Below are positions 15,301 through 26,600 of a DNA stretch of 64,000 nucleotides, one piece after another; within the stretch, counting starts at the first letter, position 1; every line of letters begins with the position of its first letter. The stretch is taken from assembly GCA_003864495.1 (NCBI GenBank), contig PEDN01001386.1, positions 1 to 64,000 of the forward strand, written 5' to 3'. The translations under genes and the position numbers were made by a program. Origin of the DNA: Nemopilema nomurai (Eukaryota > Cnidaria > Scyphozoa > Rhizostomeae > Rhizostomatidae). The notes beneath the pieces are model-generated. The model ran no database searches. It was not told where the DNA came from and was given only the letters and a program-made list of their open reading frames with translations.

Positions 15301-15694
15301 ACTAATATACCTAAGGTCTCTTGAATGCGCAAGAATATACATCTCGCTAGATTATTACATGTTACGTTTTTATTGGTATGACTTTTGTTTTAAAATTACA
15401 TACCCCTCTAGGTTTTAGGCAGAATTTTTAATTACATTTTTAATTGCATTTTTAATTTAATTACATGGGGAGATAACTTGATGAGAAAGCTGGATGAGAA
15501 AGATTTTATCTTTGTTCCACCTTTTGTCACATTGTATTTGGAGCTGGGGTGGTACTCTTTGTTGGTTCGATGATTTTGAACAGGGCGTGAATTTATTTTG
15601 ATCATTTTTATTTTGTAGGTCGATTGTCACTCAGAGTGACAAAGTCGACGAAAAAGTCGTGGCGGAAATAAAGAAACACATCGAAAATGCATGA
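336..15694 (+). CDS. MSH6: DNA mismatch repair protein MSH6, C-terminal 816 residues (5' part before the window)
   Basis: MutS-alpha subunit; with MSH2 it recognises mismatches in the nucleus and signals through ATP. Exons: 336-401, 999-1070, 1320-1410, 1529-1620, 1922-1958, 2414-2483, 2847-2901, 3005-3076, 3233-3338, 4027-4090, 4467-4565, 5163-5243, 5526-5621, 5846-5883, 6004-6056, 8136-8190, 8606-8706, 9087-9108, 9389-9599, 10124-10195, 10724-10784, 11379-11477, 11597-11713, 12138-12225, 12940-13029, 13388-13542, 14358-14501, 14909-14976, 15619-15694 (2,451 nt, in frame, stop TGA). All junctions are GT-AG and phase-compatible. Exon 1 reads [13 protein letters not shown], matching the MutS connector domain. 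The lever and clamp follow, then the ATPase: Walker [10 protein letters not shown] at 11645-11671, Walker B VLLDELG at about 13009-13029, signature [13 protein letters not shown] and STHYH in exon 13388-13542. The C-terminal helices are complete. The PIP box, any PWWP domain and the mismatch-binding FxE region would lie upstream. MSH6 rather than MSH2 or MSH3 follows from near-collinear similarity to vertebrate MSH6. Confidence 0.97.
402..998 (+). other. MSH6 intron, nothing else seen
   Basis: AT-rich intron between the first two visible MSH6 exons. Positions 1-335 are likewise intron, ending in a pyrimidine tract and acceptor at 334-335. No RNA gene, repeat or second reading frame was recognised in either stretch. 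Confidence 0.7.
6091..6455. mobile_element. Non-autonomous inverted-repeat element (MITE-like) in an MSH6 intron, TA target duplication
   Basis: The element proper is 6093-6453 (361 bp). Its left end starts CCGTAAATCCTCGAATTAG and continues into a C run. The right end is the reverse complement over 24 positions with one mismatch. A TA dinucleotide flanks both ends (6091-6092 and 6454-6455), the target duplication expected for Tc1/mariner-type transposition. Inside, the motif GGCTTATTCGAGGG recurs next to G-rich runs (about 6165-6195 and 6379-6410), and the middle is AT-rich. There is no transposase frame, so movement would need enzyme supplied in trans. It lies in the 2,079-bp intron 6057-8135. 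Confidence 0.8.
7934..7988. repeat. (ATCA)n/(ACCA)n simple repeat inside a 9-bp inverted repeat
   Basis: A tetranucleotide run of CAAT/CAAC units at about 7940-7970 is bracketed by TCGCGATCA at 7934-7942 and its exact reverse complement TGATCGCGA at 7980-7988. It lies in the long MSH6 intron. It could be a hairpin or an old insertion; nothing shows function. Confidence 0.6.
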
Positions 15695-15779
15695 ATGCAG
15701 ACATCCCGTTGGAGAATGAGGATAGAAGGAATTCCGGAAACTCCATTCTTCACAGCCTTTGGTTATGTATAAAATTATA

Positions 15780-15785
15780 AATAAA
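15780..15785 (+). terminator. Poly(A) signal of MSH6
   Basis: AATAAA lies 86 bases after the MSH6 stop codon in an AT-rich 3' UTR. It is the first canonical hexamer downstream and gives a short, plausible UTR. Confidence 0.7.
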
Positions 15786-17663
15786 TATTGAAATGACATT
15801 AGCTAGTATAAATAATCATATTTGTAACTTTGTGACTTTGATAATATTCATTTTCTGTAGCGTAGGTATCGATAAATGTTCTGTTCCGTGTTTTGTTATA
15901 TTGCAAAAAGCAAGGTTGATAAACTGCGTTTTTGAATTCAGCTTTCTTTGCTCCACAACAATCTGAATCTGGAACAATATGCTGAGTTGCTTATGCTATA
16001 TCCTTGCATCAGATTTTGTTATACATCAAACATTAAGTGTTTCTGACTTTATTGGGTTATAGTTAATGACTTTAAAATGAATTATTCTAACTTCTTCTGC
16101 ACACACAATCGATTCAACAAGGCCTTTGCCTTGATATAGGCTGTAGGCTGGAAAATACATGACAAGTAAGAATACAAAGGCAACTGTGATGTCTCGTAAA
16201 CTGTGAAAGTTGGAATAATTTAACCACATAGCCTCCCCCACAGATATTGTCATTAGTTATATTAAGGCAATCAGAATAGAGCGTTGACACCAGAATAGGG
16301 CGTTTGGGTATCTGCATCAGAATAAAGTGTTTTCATTGGAATATGACATTTGTTTCAGAATAGGGCCTTGAATCAGAATAAGACGTGCGTCATAATGCGA
16401 CTTTTTTGGAACCCGTTTGTGTCAATATTTGCTGTCAATATTTGCGCCAACCCTCTTCATCAGAAAAAAAGCTGAATCCCCTTGAATCATCCCCTAGTTT
16501 GCTGAATTTCCCTTCAAACCTGCTGTAATGTATTTCCCATGATTTTTTCCAAAGATTTTTCATGTCAAGCATCTCTGAATTTTAATGTAGATGATGCAAA
16601 TAAATGACGAAAAATTGGTATTGAGAAGAGTTCCAGGCAAAAAATCTAAAGTGCAAAGAGCATTCTAAGAAGTGCCTTTGCTTTTGCCTACTCCATCACA
16701 TTCCAATAACGACCCCTAAAACTGTAGAGCGAAGGAAAGGTTTAAGGCCTTCTCAAGGGGTCTAGGGCCTTCTCAAGGGGTCTAGGGGGCTAAGCCTTCT
16801 TAATGTCAAAATAGGCAAATTTCTACTTTTTCTATTGTTTTTGCAATATTTTGTGCCAGAACCCCCTTGTTATTTTTATAGCACTACACCACATGCCTGC
16901 CTGACTGCCCCCCTTCCCCCTAAGGTGAAGCCTTAATGCCCGGCCTTTATTTTTACAATAGAGGGGATCACTGTCGACAAATGTCGGAGCAATGACTCAC
17001 AAAGCGCTTCATTTAAACATAGTTGTGTCAAGGATAAGCAAACGTTAATATTTACACTCGTAACTACCCGTAAGCATACTGGATTAAGCTGAGCGATAAA
17101 TGGATTTTTCCTCATTTGATCATTTTAACCTGTTCAACTTCTAGTCCGTACAGGAAATCTGTCATTTTGGAAGGTATGCCACAAACACATTTGCTCGGAC
17201 GTTGTTGTGGAAAGTAGGAATGTTGGCCAATTCAGGGGCTCTGAAATAGCAATGGATAAATTGGAATTCAATGAAATCAGATTGTCATAGATTTCCAGCA
17301 GAGCGTGTCGAGAATAACTGGAGAATACTGAAATCAAATGACAGAGCATTTGAAAGAATGAGGACAATTCGAAGATTAGAGATCGTAAATAGAGCAGTGA
17401 CACCGCGTTTGGTTGTCATGTGAACCAACCGTGGTTAGATACCCTTTGTTGTTGTGGCTTCGAACACTACCCTCGTGGTCGTTCAACTGAAAATATTTAT
17501 ACGAGATTTGGAAAGGATAAGAACAGTAGTAATTTGACGATAATGAATAAATAGCTCGTGGGAGCCAGCTACGAGATAAGCGGATATCTGGGAAACAATA
17601 TCGAGTGCCTTCTAGTATTCGCCATAACTGCAAAGACGATGGAATGCGAAGCGGATTTACGAC
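15786..17663. other. Intergenic region between MSH6 and the coiled-coil gene
   Basis: No gene was recognised. At 16268-16400 a degenerate CAGAATA(G/A) motif recurs at roughly 25-40 base spacing. At 16746-16785 a 20-bp unit (GGCCTTCTCAAGGGGTCTAG, with slight change) is repeated twice in tandem. The promoter and 5' UTR of the downstream gene must lie in or near the last few hundred bases, but no TATA box or initiator could be assigned. Confidence 0.5.
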
Positions 17664-20600
17664 ATGTTTCCTGCCAAAAAGAAGTGTTCTCGTGCGGACG
17701 AAGGCGATAGTTTTGCGAAGCATTTCAAGGTATTAATGACTTCTTTGTTAGTTTCCATGTTTTTCTGTTCCTATGAGTTTTGTGGGCTTTCCCAAGCTTT
17801 GCTAATTCAGCATAGGCCGATTGGCTTGATGCTCTTTTGCGGAGGATCGCGAAGAACTTTCCATGCATCCGCATTCATCTGTGATAATCGGATTATTCAG
17901 ACTTATTCAAGATACGGAGATTTCTGAGGATGCTTGCTTTAAGGCTTCTGATTGTTTAAGGCAAGGTTTTGCGTAGTGTTAGAGATTCTGCCAATGTCAA
18001 AAACGGCAGGTCGAAACGCCGCTCAAAGTTGATGAGGGACGAACTTGCCTTTCATCAGACATCCGGTGCCCCTTAATCAAAGTTTCAGAGTTAAACTAAG
18101 GTTTGGTTTCGATAGCTATGGCTTAGAAATTATGGGCATATTGCACGACTTTAGCATCTCTGATTTCCCTCTGATTGGTCTAGTGTAAATATGCTTCGGT
18201 TGGCTAAACATTTGCGATCTCTTTACTGGTAATATATTGATGGATTTCTCGATTGATGGCCTAGTGTTTTCATCGAAAGGAAGCTTGCAAAATGTGTACT
18301 GTTTGAGGATTGAGGTTTCCAAGTTGTGGCTTGAGTTTGATGTCATCTATCGAATCTGCTCTTTCGAAAGAACCCAAATGTTAATGACCTACTTTTCATC
18401 GTATTTATGTGCTCGACCACTTTCCCAACGCCTTTTTTTAAGGTCAATTTTTTTGGCAAAGACTAAGGGACCCTTGGAGTGATAGGTGTAGAATTCATCC
18501 TTATTTTCCAAAGAGCGGGTTTTCTCTTACTCAGTTCCGAAGTTATCTAATGGGAATACCAATGGAAAGTTAAACTAACTTTAGCTATAACTCCAATACA
18601 TGACAGCCATAGGCGAGTTATTGAAACTTCTTTTTATATGATGTCAAATGGACTGAAAACAGGAAAGTCTTTAAAGCGACAAAGTTTTAGGGTCCTTCGT
18701 ATTTTAGATGCGAAAGGCAATCGTTTGGGAAAAGACAATATAAGAAAATGACAGTTTTTGCAAATTTCAGCCTCACCTGGTCCTAGATTTGCTCTTATTT
18801 GTTAAAAAATTCGAGGTAGTTATATGTCCTTGTTAGATTCCTTATAACATTGTCAGCCATTGAAATTTAGGTTAGCTTCTCTGAGCTGGTCTACTTGCTT
18901 AGGATTATATACGAAAAGGAATGTTATGGAAAACAGGAACTTAACGTGACCCCAAAAACTCAACACACTGCGTAGCGGTAACTACGTTGTCAAGACCTGT
19001 TTTTCCAATGATTTTCTATAACTGAGTCTTGTCACCATCAATATTTGCAACTACCGTTACACATACGTATGAAGAGAAAACATTGATGTGTAATGTGCTC
19101 CTCCCATTTCCGGCAATGCCCATTTCTGATCCTTCAGGAAGGGAATCGATATGTTGATACTCAGCTATTCATTCCTTTATTTGACCATCTTCTTTCTTGT
19201 CAAGCTAAGGTTGTTAATCTCTGGGTGTGGAACGTATGACAAAACTGATGCCGTCAATCCTATGGCGTTAATATATGATTGAGAAAGATGTCGTTCGAGA
19301 TTTTGAAAGCGACACTGAAGGTCTGGTTCATGAAAGGAACTTGGGCTATGTGACCCGGTCGATTACGAGAATGCAAGGTGGAAAAGGTTCTTTGCACGTG
19401 TTTTACACTTGACATCTGCTTGGTCTTTAATTTAGAGGTCTTCAATTCTCACTGTTCATGGATGTAGAGGGCTGGAGGTGCAGGAAAGCAAGGGGAAAAG
19501 GCCAAAACGAAATGCTCTTCGTGATTTACCCAACAGACGAATCGCAGCCTCGTTTTAGTGTTCACCGGCTGACATATGCCATGCTTGCTTGCTCTAATCT
19601 TGCACTTATGTGTCGTGTCTATATAATGGATGTCTGGTACAATATAGCACCATGAAGGGAAATGAGATTCTCTTAATTCTGACAATCGCAAGGCTTTTCT
19701 TATTGTTAATTCAGTAAGCGACACCAATTTTGTATGTCCTCTTCTTGGTCAGTGTTTTGCTTAACCACACAGAAAACTTGGGTCCTCGATTTTGTAATGC
19801 AGAAAAGTCCAATCGAACAGTCGTTGTTTTTTGTACAACCACCGATAGGGGCCCAGGTTGAATTCTAAGGATATTGTGCATTGATACATTGCCCTTAGAT
19901 TTTTAAGTTTTATATTTTGTGGTTAAATGGTCCTTCTCTAAGTTTCTTGCTCGGACTACTTTACCACCATTTCTCGAAGCTACGCGATAAGCTTTTATTC
20001 GATACTCCAATGGCCTATTTGTGAAAGGGAATTTTCCCGACGCCCTCGCATTGATGCGAACCTCGTCTCGAAGTTATACAGACGAGGGTTACGTCTCGAA
20101 GTGTCTGTGAGAGACTCTAGCAAAGAACAGGGCCCCTTTGTAAACCTGTGATGTTACCTTTCGATGCATTCCTTTATTATGAATCCTTAGAAGATTCTAA
20201 CAAATTACTGTACTGTATAGGACTCAACAAAATGCAGTCAATTTCATTTACATCATAGACAATTAGCCATCATTTTATGCACTTTGCCTCTATTCTACAA
20301 CCATAAAGTTCGTTTAAATATTAAGAAGTCCATAACCTCCACGACAGTTAATAGTAAAGGGAATCTTAATCATTATACGGGGGTAAGGGGGGAGGATAAA
20401 AGGTCCTTTTGCCAAGTTTAACTCATGCAGCACTGAGCCTCATTTTCATGTTCGACATCGGCTTCAAGCCTAACGACTTCTATCTGTATTTGATAAACAA
20501 CGGACACTGTAGTTCGCGTTTCTATTTCAGCTCTGCAAGAACGCGAAGATGTTCAAATTAGCCGCTTCGCAAACCAAAATCAGATTCAGGTTATCAGGAA

Positions 20601-23600
20601 GTTTGCATTAGACGCAACCTTTCTTTTAACTTGCACACTCTACCCCCCTGTTCTCATTTTCGTAATCAGTAACCCAAGATGCTGCAAGCTAGAAATGGCG
20701 CTTTCGCTTGAAAGATTCGCTTAATTTTTCTTCGAGCTGCGTTATCTCAACTGGAATCGACAGCTGCGCAGCCTTATCTGCATTTCCTTGACCAACACAA
20801 CTAAGGGATGTTTTCTATTGACATCAACTCAAAGCACAAAATCCCAAAATGTTACTCTTCGCAGCCCATTTGAAATTGAAGCCTCAAACCAATTGGGTAC
20901 GAAATTCCATTGCAACTGAAGTTTCCCTGAATTTTCCCGTTGTTGATGTTTCTATAACGAAGTCGCCGTTCTGGAGAACTGATTAATATTTCATATTTCG
21001 CATTAAAAAGGACTAAAATACGTTCACCTCTACCTCTAACGTTTCTATTGCGATGCCACGCCGTTAAATGTCGTAAAAAATTCATTCCACTTTATTTCTT
21101 TGCCGTGCACTTTAGGCCATGCAGACAGAAACGACGAGCCTAACTTTGTATAGGGGAGCAGCCTTCAGGCTCCCGGCACTGCAAGAAGCGCGGGATGCCG
21201 ACCCTCGAGACAGTCGACCACCGTACAGAGTGGCACAAACTTGCCCGCGGGAGCTGCGGGCAGTGCAGGCGTCCGAAAACACATTGGTTGCTAAACAAAA
21301 GAGGATAATGTTGCAAAAATCAAAGGCATTGATGAAGCGAAGAAGGTATGCGAAATCACAAGAAGAGCATGCTCCACTTTTGCCGAGCAAAGACCATTCG
21401 CGGCTTCAGCAGGGCGACAGCCCAGATTCGCAAGACTCTTTCGATGTCATGGGCTTCCTCACAAGGGAGTTGACGGTAAGTTCAGTTTGAGCACATAAAT
21501 TCCATATGGTAACAATGCGATGTTGTTGGTTGTTAATGTGTTTTCACTTTCTAACCAAGGTCCCTAAAACTGTTCTTTTCCCCGGCTTACGAACTTGCTC
21601 TTTCCAAAAACTTCCTTCTGACCCCATCCACCCCAGATTATGGGGCTTGCAAATGAAATTGGTCATCCCATCAGCACCAGGGCTCTTTATCTGGTTGTAA
21701 AGGGACAACAACAGCACGCTTCCCTTTGTAGGTTTTACTTTAATCAGTTGATGCCACTTTGGGACAATTTCTTAAATAACCTTTGAAATTGATAAACGCT
21801 TTGTAAAATAGGTCTTCACGTAGCATTATGAGAGTTTCGCAAGAAGTCTTATTCCGCGTAGAGTAAATGGCCGCTTTGTGGCAAGTATTCTCTGAGCCCG
21901 TGTTGCAATGCAAACAAATAGAATCTAAACATTTTCTCCTCGCTCGTTATTTACCGCATTGTTTGTGCGTCAGACAGCCATCCCTGGCACCCAATCTAAA
22001 TGATTGGGCTGACCCGGTGGTTTAACAATTTCATATGTAATTGTGCCTTGCAAAGCTCAACATTTTGCAAATGGGAAAAGCAACAAAGAACAGGTTGCAA
22101 CGATAAAACGTTTATAGTTGTACGAAAAGCAGAGATAATCTTGTAAAAACTCGCTAAGAAAGGTCCCAGGTGCAGACGTATGAAGTTGTTTTCAATCACG
22201 CTTTTGAAACTATGCAAGACTTTGAAAACAAACGAAGACAGTAGCATGAACAACTGTGAGAGCATAGATCGCAAACGCTTGCCTTGATCTACAGCGGACA
22301 ACCGACAGAAATTGACTTTGTTCATTTGCGAACTTGATGTATGAAGATATAAGCGGTTTAAACTAGCACGCAAAATGGAATTGCGAAAAAGGGTTCTGGT
22401 GAGTCCAGGTTATTCATATATTTACAATTTGTATAAATTAAATCTATAGGCGCAATAATTATGGTAGCCTACGTTTTATGGTCATTGCCTGTTGAAAAGA
22501 ACGTCGGCATTGCTGCAGTTCGAAGTCTTGTGCTACGAGTGCTGGAAACTCAAAGCTCTCCGTTTGCCTAGGCCAAAATGGTTTTCGAATATCATCTCAC
22601 TAACCGTAAGATGGAGGTGATAAAAAATAGAAGTTTTGACTAAGAAAACCTCTAGACAATCCCCTCGTATTCAAAAGCCGCCATATTCTCGCACTGGTCC
22701 ACGAAGCTGATTGGTTTTACCGGACTCGCTACTCTACAAACTGACCAATCATATAGCAACATCCAATCTGAAGCAATCCTATTCATTACCACATATCTGG
22801 CAGTTGCCATTCCCATGTCATTTTATTGTTTAGGTTGCAACCAACGCGTATTTTTCCTAGAATAAGAGCGGGAATCTTTTGTGAAATTTTACTTGCTGAC
22901 TATAGTGCTCTTTAGCCTTGAATCACATTGGTAAGTCTTGGTCGGTGAATGTTATTTGTTTCTTTCCAAACATTTACCACCAAAATTCAAACGTAAGGCA
23001 TAAGCTAGATTATTCTTACACAACAACAAAGATCTCTGATAGGAACTTTGGTGCGTTTCCTTTGTTTGAAAATACATTTAGTTGCCCTTGACGCATCGCT
23101 TCCTTTGAAGCCAAAGAGGGTTTAATTAACATACATTTTGACACAAAAATAACACGTTATAGATTCTTTTCATATTTTGAGGTGCCAAATTAGGTCTGGC
23201 TAATAGAGCCTTGGTTTCACGATTGGACAAAAATTGTGTTCATAAACGATATCGAGTTTCGCTAAGAGAGCACCCCCTGGTGAAAGTTTGTGCATTAACA
23301 CATTGGAATCAAGATAAGAATTATCTCAAAGCTGGAACAAAACAGCTCTTGCCACAGAAAGCAGCAAACGGGACTTTTATTTCTTTATCGCAATAACGGC
23401 TTATTTCGATTTGCATTCTTGGACGTGCCTGTGTGCATATGCTATCGTCGACAGCGGAGTTTAGAGTGTTTGATTTGTCGTTTGTATACACTTATCTACT
23501 GAAGGTACTCGTCGAAAGGTTTGGTAAGATGCTCCTTTAATACGTTCTTGTTCAAGTTCTTGATTTTTTAGAGTTAAGTATTCCTGGTATTATCTGTGTT

Positions 23601-26600
23601 TTCGGTAATTTTGGGAACTTTTATTTGAGCTTTAAGTTTTCAGTCAAATGCCAGATCAGTCTTGTAGCCTTTGAATGCCGTGGTTCGTTTCTGTTATTAT
23701 TCATGGAACCAAATTTTAACAATTTTTCTTGTTAGCCTTTTTGGCAATAAATTGTGGAGATGCGAGTTTTTGCTACACAGGAAATATCGCAAGTTATGCA
23801 ATAATATCTTAGAGGGTCAAAGGAAGGAATCGAACGAGAGCAATTATAAGTTGCTTCATGTCAACTGCATCATGCCATTACTGTTTTCGCATTTCTTTAG
23901 TTATTGTCTAAGCTCTTAAACCTTTAAATTATATGACGTCATTTCTTTTGGAAACACCAAGTGCCTTCTTGTATTTAACAGCCATATTGCTTTATTTATC
24001 TAAGTTGTCTTCATTTTCCTCGATTGTCCAATACTTATCTAAGTTTTCCTTTTCACTAATTTATGACTTATTTTTCTAGCAATTTTCCATATTCCTCCTT
24101 TTCAATACTAGCTTTCCACTTATAATTTCACTTACGAATTTGCCGCTTTTATATTTCTTTAATCTATTCATCTTTCTATGCTAAGTTATTTTATGTTCTC
24201 TTTATTGTTGTCAATCGAACAAAAATAGATAAGTTCAGAAGCGGTCTTTATAAGGGCGAATAATGAATCACGAAATAATTTAATCCTAATCGCAACGATA
24301 AAATATGTTCAAGTCTGCTCAGAGCTTTCATTCTTCGCTCACAGCTTTGTGTTATTTGGCATTTCATTTGACAGATGAAATTTCACAAGTGATATCAATT
24401 TTATACTGCCTACCTGTGCATTGAGAGAGATTTTTGGGAACTGAAAACGTCTCAGTTGATTTCAAAACACATCTATTCTAGATAGTTTGATGTAAATTGG
24501 ACGTTCAATTTCACCTTATCATTCTATTTCTTCTATCAAATGTTCTATAAGCGCCTATCTTTTCGTATTTTTTGCAAGCATTTTAATCAAATGCCCTGAT
24601 TTCCGTTGGAGCTTGGATTATAAATTTGTTTCACTACCATCAAATTCCATCTAAAGGATCTCCAATTTGCTCTGAAATATATTTGAACTAAAGACGTAGG
24701 AATTACCTTTAAGGTGGAAAGGTATATGTAGGAAGAAGAGAAACACAAGTTTGCACTGTGAGAGAGAACTTCATCTCAAATGCCAAACGTGCTTCAATGA
24801 TCTTAAATTTATGTTTTAAGTTCAATCTACACAATGCTAAATTCGCAATGCTTTTTGCATATGAATACAGGAAAGACGCCTTTTGAAGAAAGAAAAATGT
24901 CAAAGCTTTTGAAGACAGCACGAACAACAACATCCCACTTGTCCTCAAAACACTACAGATGTTCTTATTTCCACGCCATTTCCATTGGCAAGAAAGAGAG
25001 CATCCTTGGTCACTGGCCTGTTAAACATCCAAATTGCTTTACAAAGCCTGTTATCAAAACTCGAGATAACTAGCACATCCCTCTTACACCATAATCGCTG
25101 CATTCTATTTGTCCCTGGTTAACCGTTAATTTTCTCACTGAAAGCATCTTCATCGAACAGACGTTTTCAATATTTCTATTCTTTTGAATTCTTGAAAACC
25201 CTGTCAGAGCCTATAAATCTTTTAACAGTGTTATCAACGAGTGTTTCAATAGCGATGTGCTTATGGCCTATGAAAAATATGCAGTTTCTATGCTTTTTAT
25301 AGAAACGCTATGCAACAGGTAATTTCCAGTCATAATCTCGCGCAGTTGTAGTCATATGTTTTCACGCACCGCGACGCAAACATGATTTCTGCTTAGTTAG
25401 TGCTTCTGTTGAAGTCTCTGTCTGGCATTCAGTCTTTTCTTGAACTGTTTCTGTCATAAAAGTGGCGAGTTACCGTATTAGTATTGAAAAATTAAATGTG
25501 AAATTTCTCACATTTATTGATGTTCATCTTGGTTTTCTTTGAACAGGAAGTCAACGATGCAATCGAAAACAGCCAAATCAGGTATTCTATTCAAATAATT
25601 GCATTTCACCTTTTTTGAACTAACTTTTAGCCAAAACACCAATGTAAAGAAGCTTTTCGGCTAGGTTGAAATGTAGTTAATGACCGTAATTTTTGTTTAT
25701 AATCTTTGATTACGTTGTATCTTTGTGAGCATATTTCATTCACCTAATTTCCGTCAGTGTTCTGACTTTTTTCTGAAAGTCTTCCTCAAGGTGATATCTA
25801 TCGGACTTGGAAAAAGCAAACTACGTTAGGCCATTCTTGTCATCTGTCATTTAAAACTATTCATTTGTGGGTCTCTTTACAGACAATTCTCATTTTATGA
25901 AGCTTTCAGCTAAAAACTTGAAGTACCTGTACCTGTCTGTCATGGTCGTTTAAAGGACACACCTGTTTCTTATTTATCACAACAGGAATCCAATTTTGAA
26001 AAGTCTTTTCAGAATTTAATAGAAACAATGTTGTGTACCTGTCGAAGTGACTATTTACAAAGCAACTGCCTTTATAAAGACGTTTTTATCCGCAAGTCGT
26101 TTGCCATCTGTAATGCTTTGTGCAGTGACGATAGTTTTCTCAGCCACACGGGCTGTCCCACTCTAAATGTTCACCCAGTGATATAAATAAACAATTGAAC
26201 ATTGAAGTTGTGAATACTGCTCAGTTCTAGGACACTCGATTATTTGAGTTGTAACTGGTCATATAATTGCAAGATAGAATTAGAAATATACTAAGAATTA
26301 GTCAAGACTTTCTTGGCGGATTACTAACTCTTTGGGAATCATTTCATAGTCTTGTATCTGATAAATTTTATCTTTATTTATTTTATCCCCTTTTCAGTCT
26401 TCGAAAGGACGCTTTGAGAGGCCTCAGGAAAGTGATAGCCGGTGTGCTGCACACATTAAGACGAGACCAAATCAATGTCTCCGTAAGTAGTCGAGTCGAT
26501 ATGAACCAAGCTTTGCTAGATATTAGGTGTCTTCTATCTAGAGACTAATTAGAGAAATATTTAAAGAATTCCAAATCAAGAAGGCCAAGACAGCTTCGCA

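Noticed and set aside
17376..17723. 115-codon minus-strand frame near the first exon of the coiled-coil gene
   Set aside because: No motif, splice support or poly(A) signal; it overlaps the better-supported plus-strand start.
21996..22373. 125-codon minus-strand frame
   Set aside because: Starts at TTG, has no recognisable motif and lies in a long intron.
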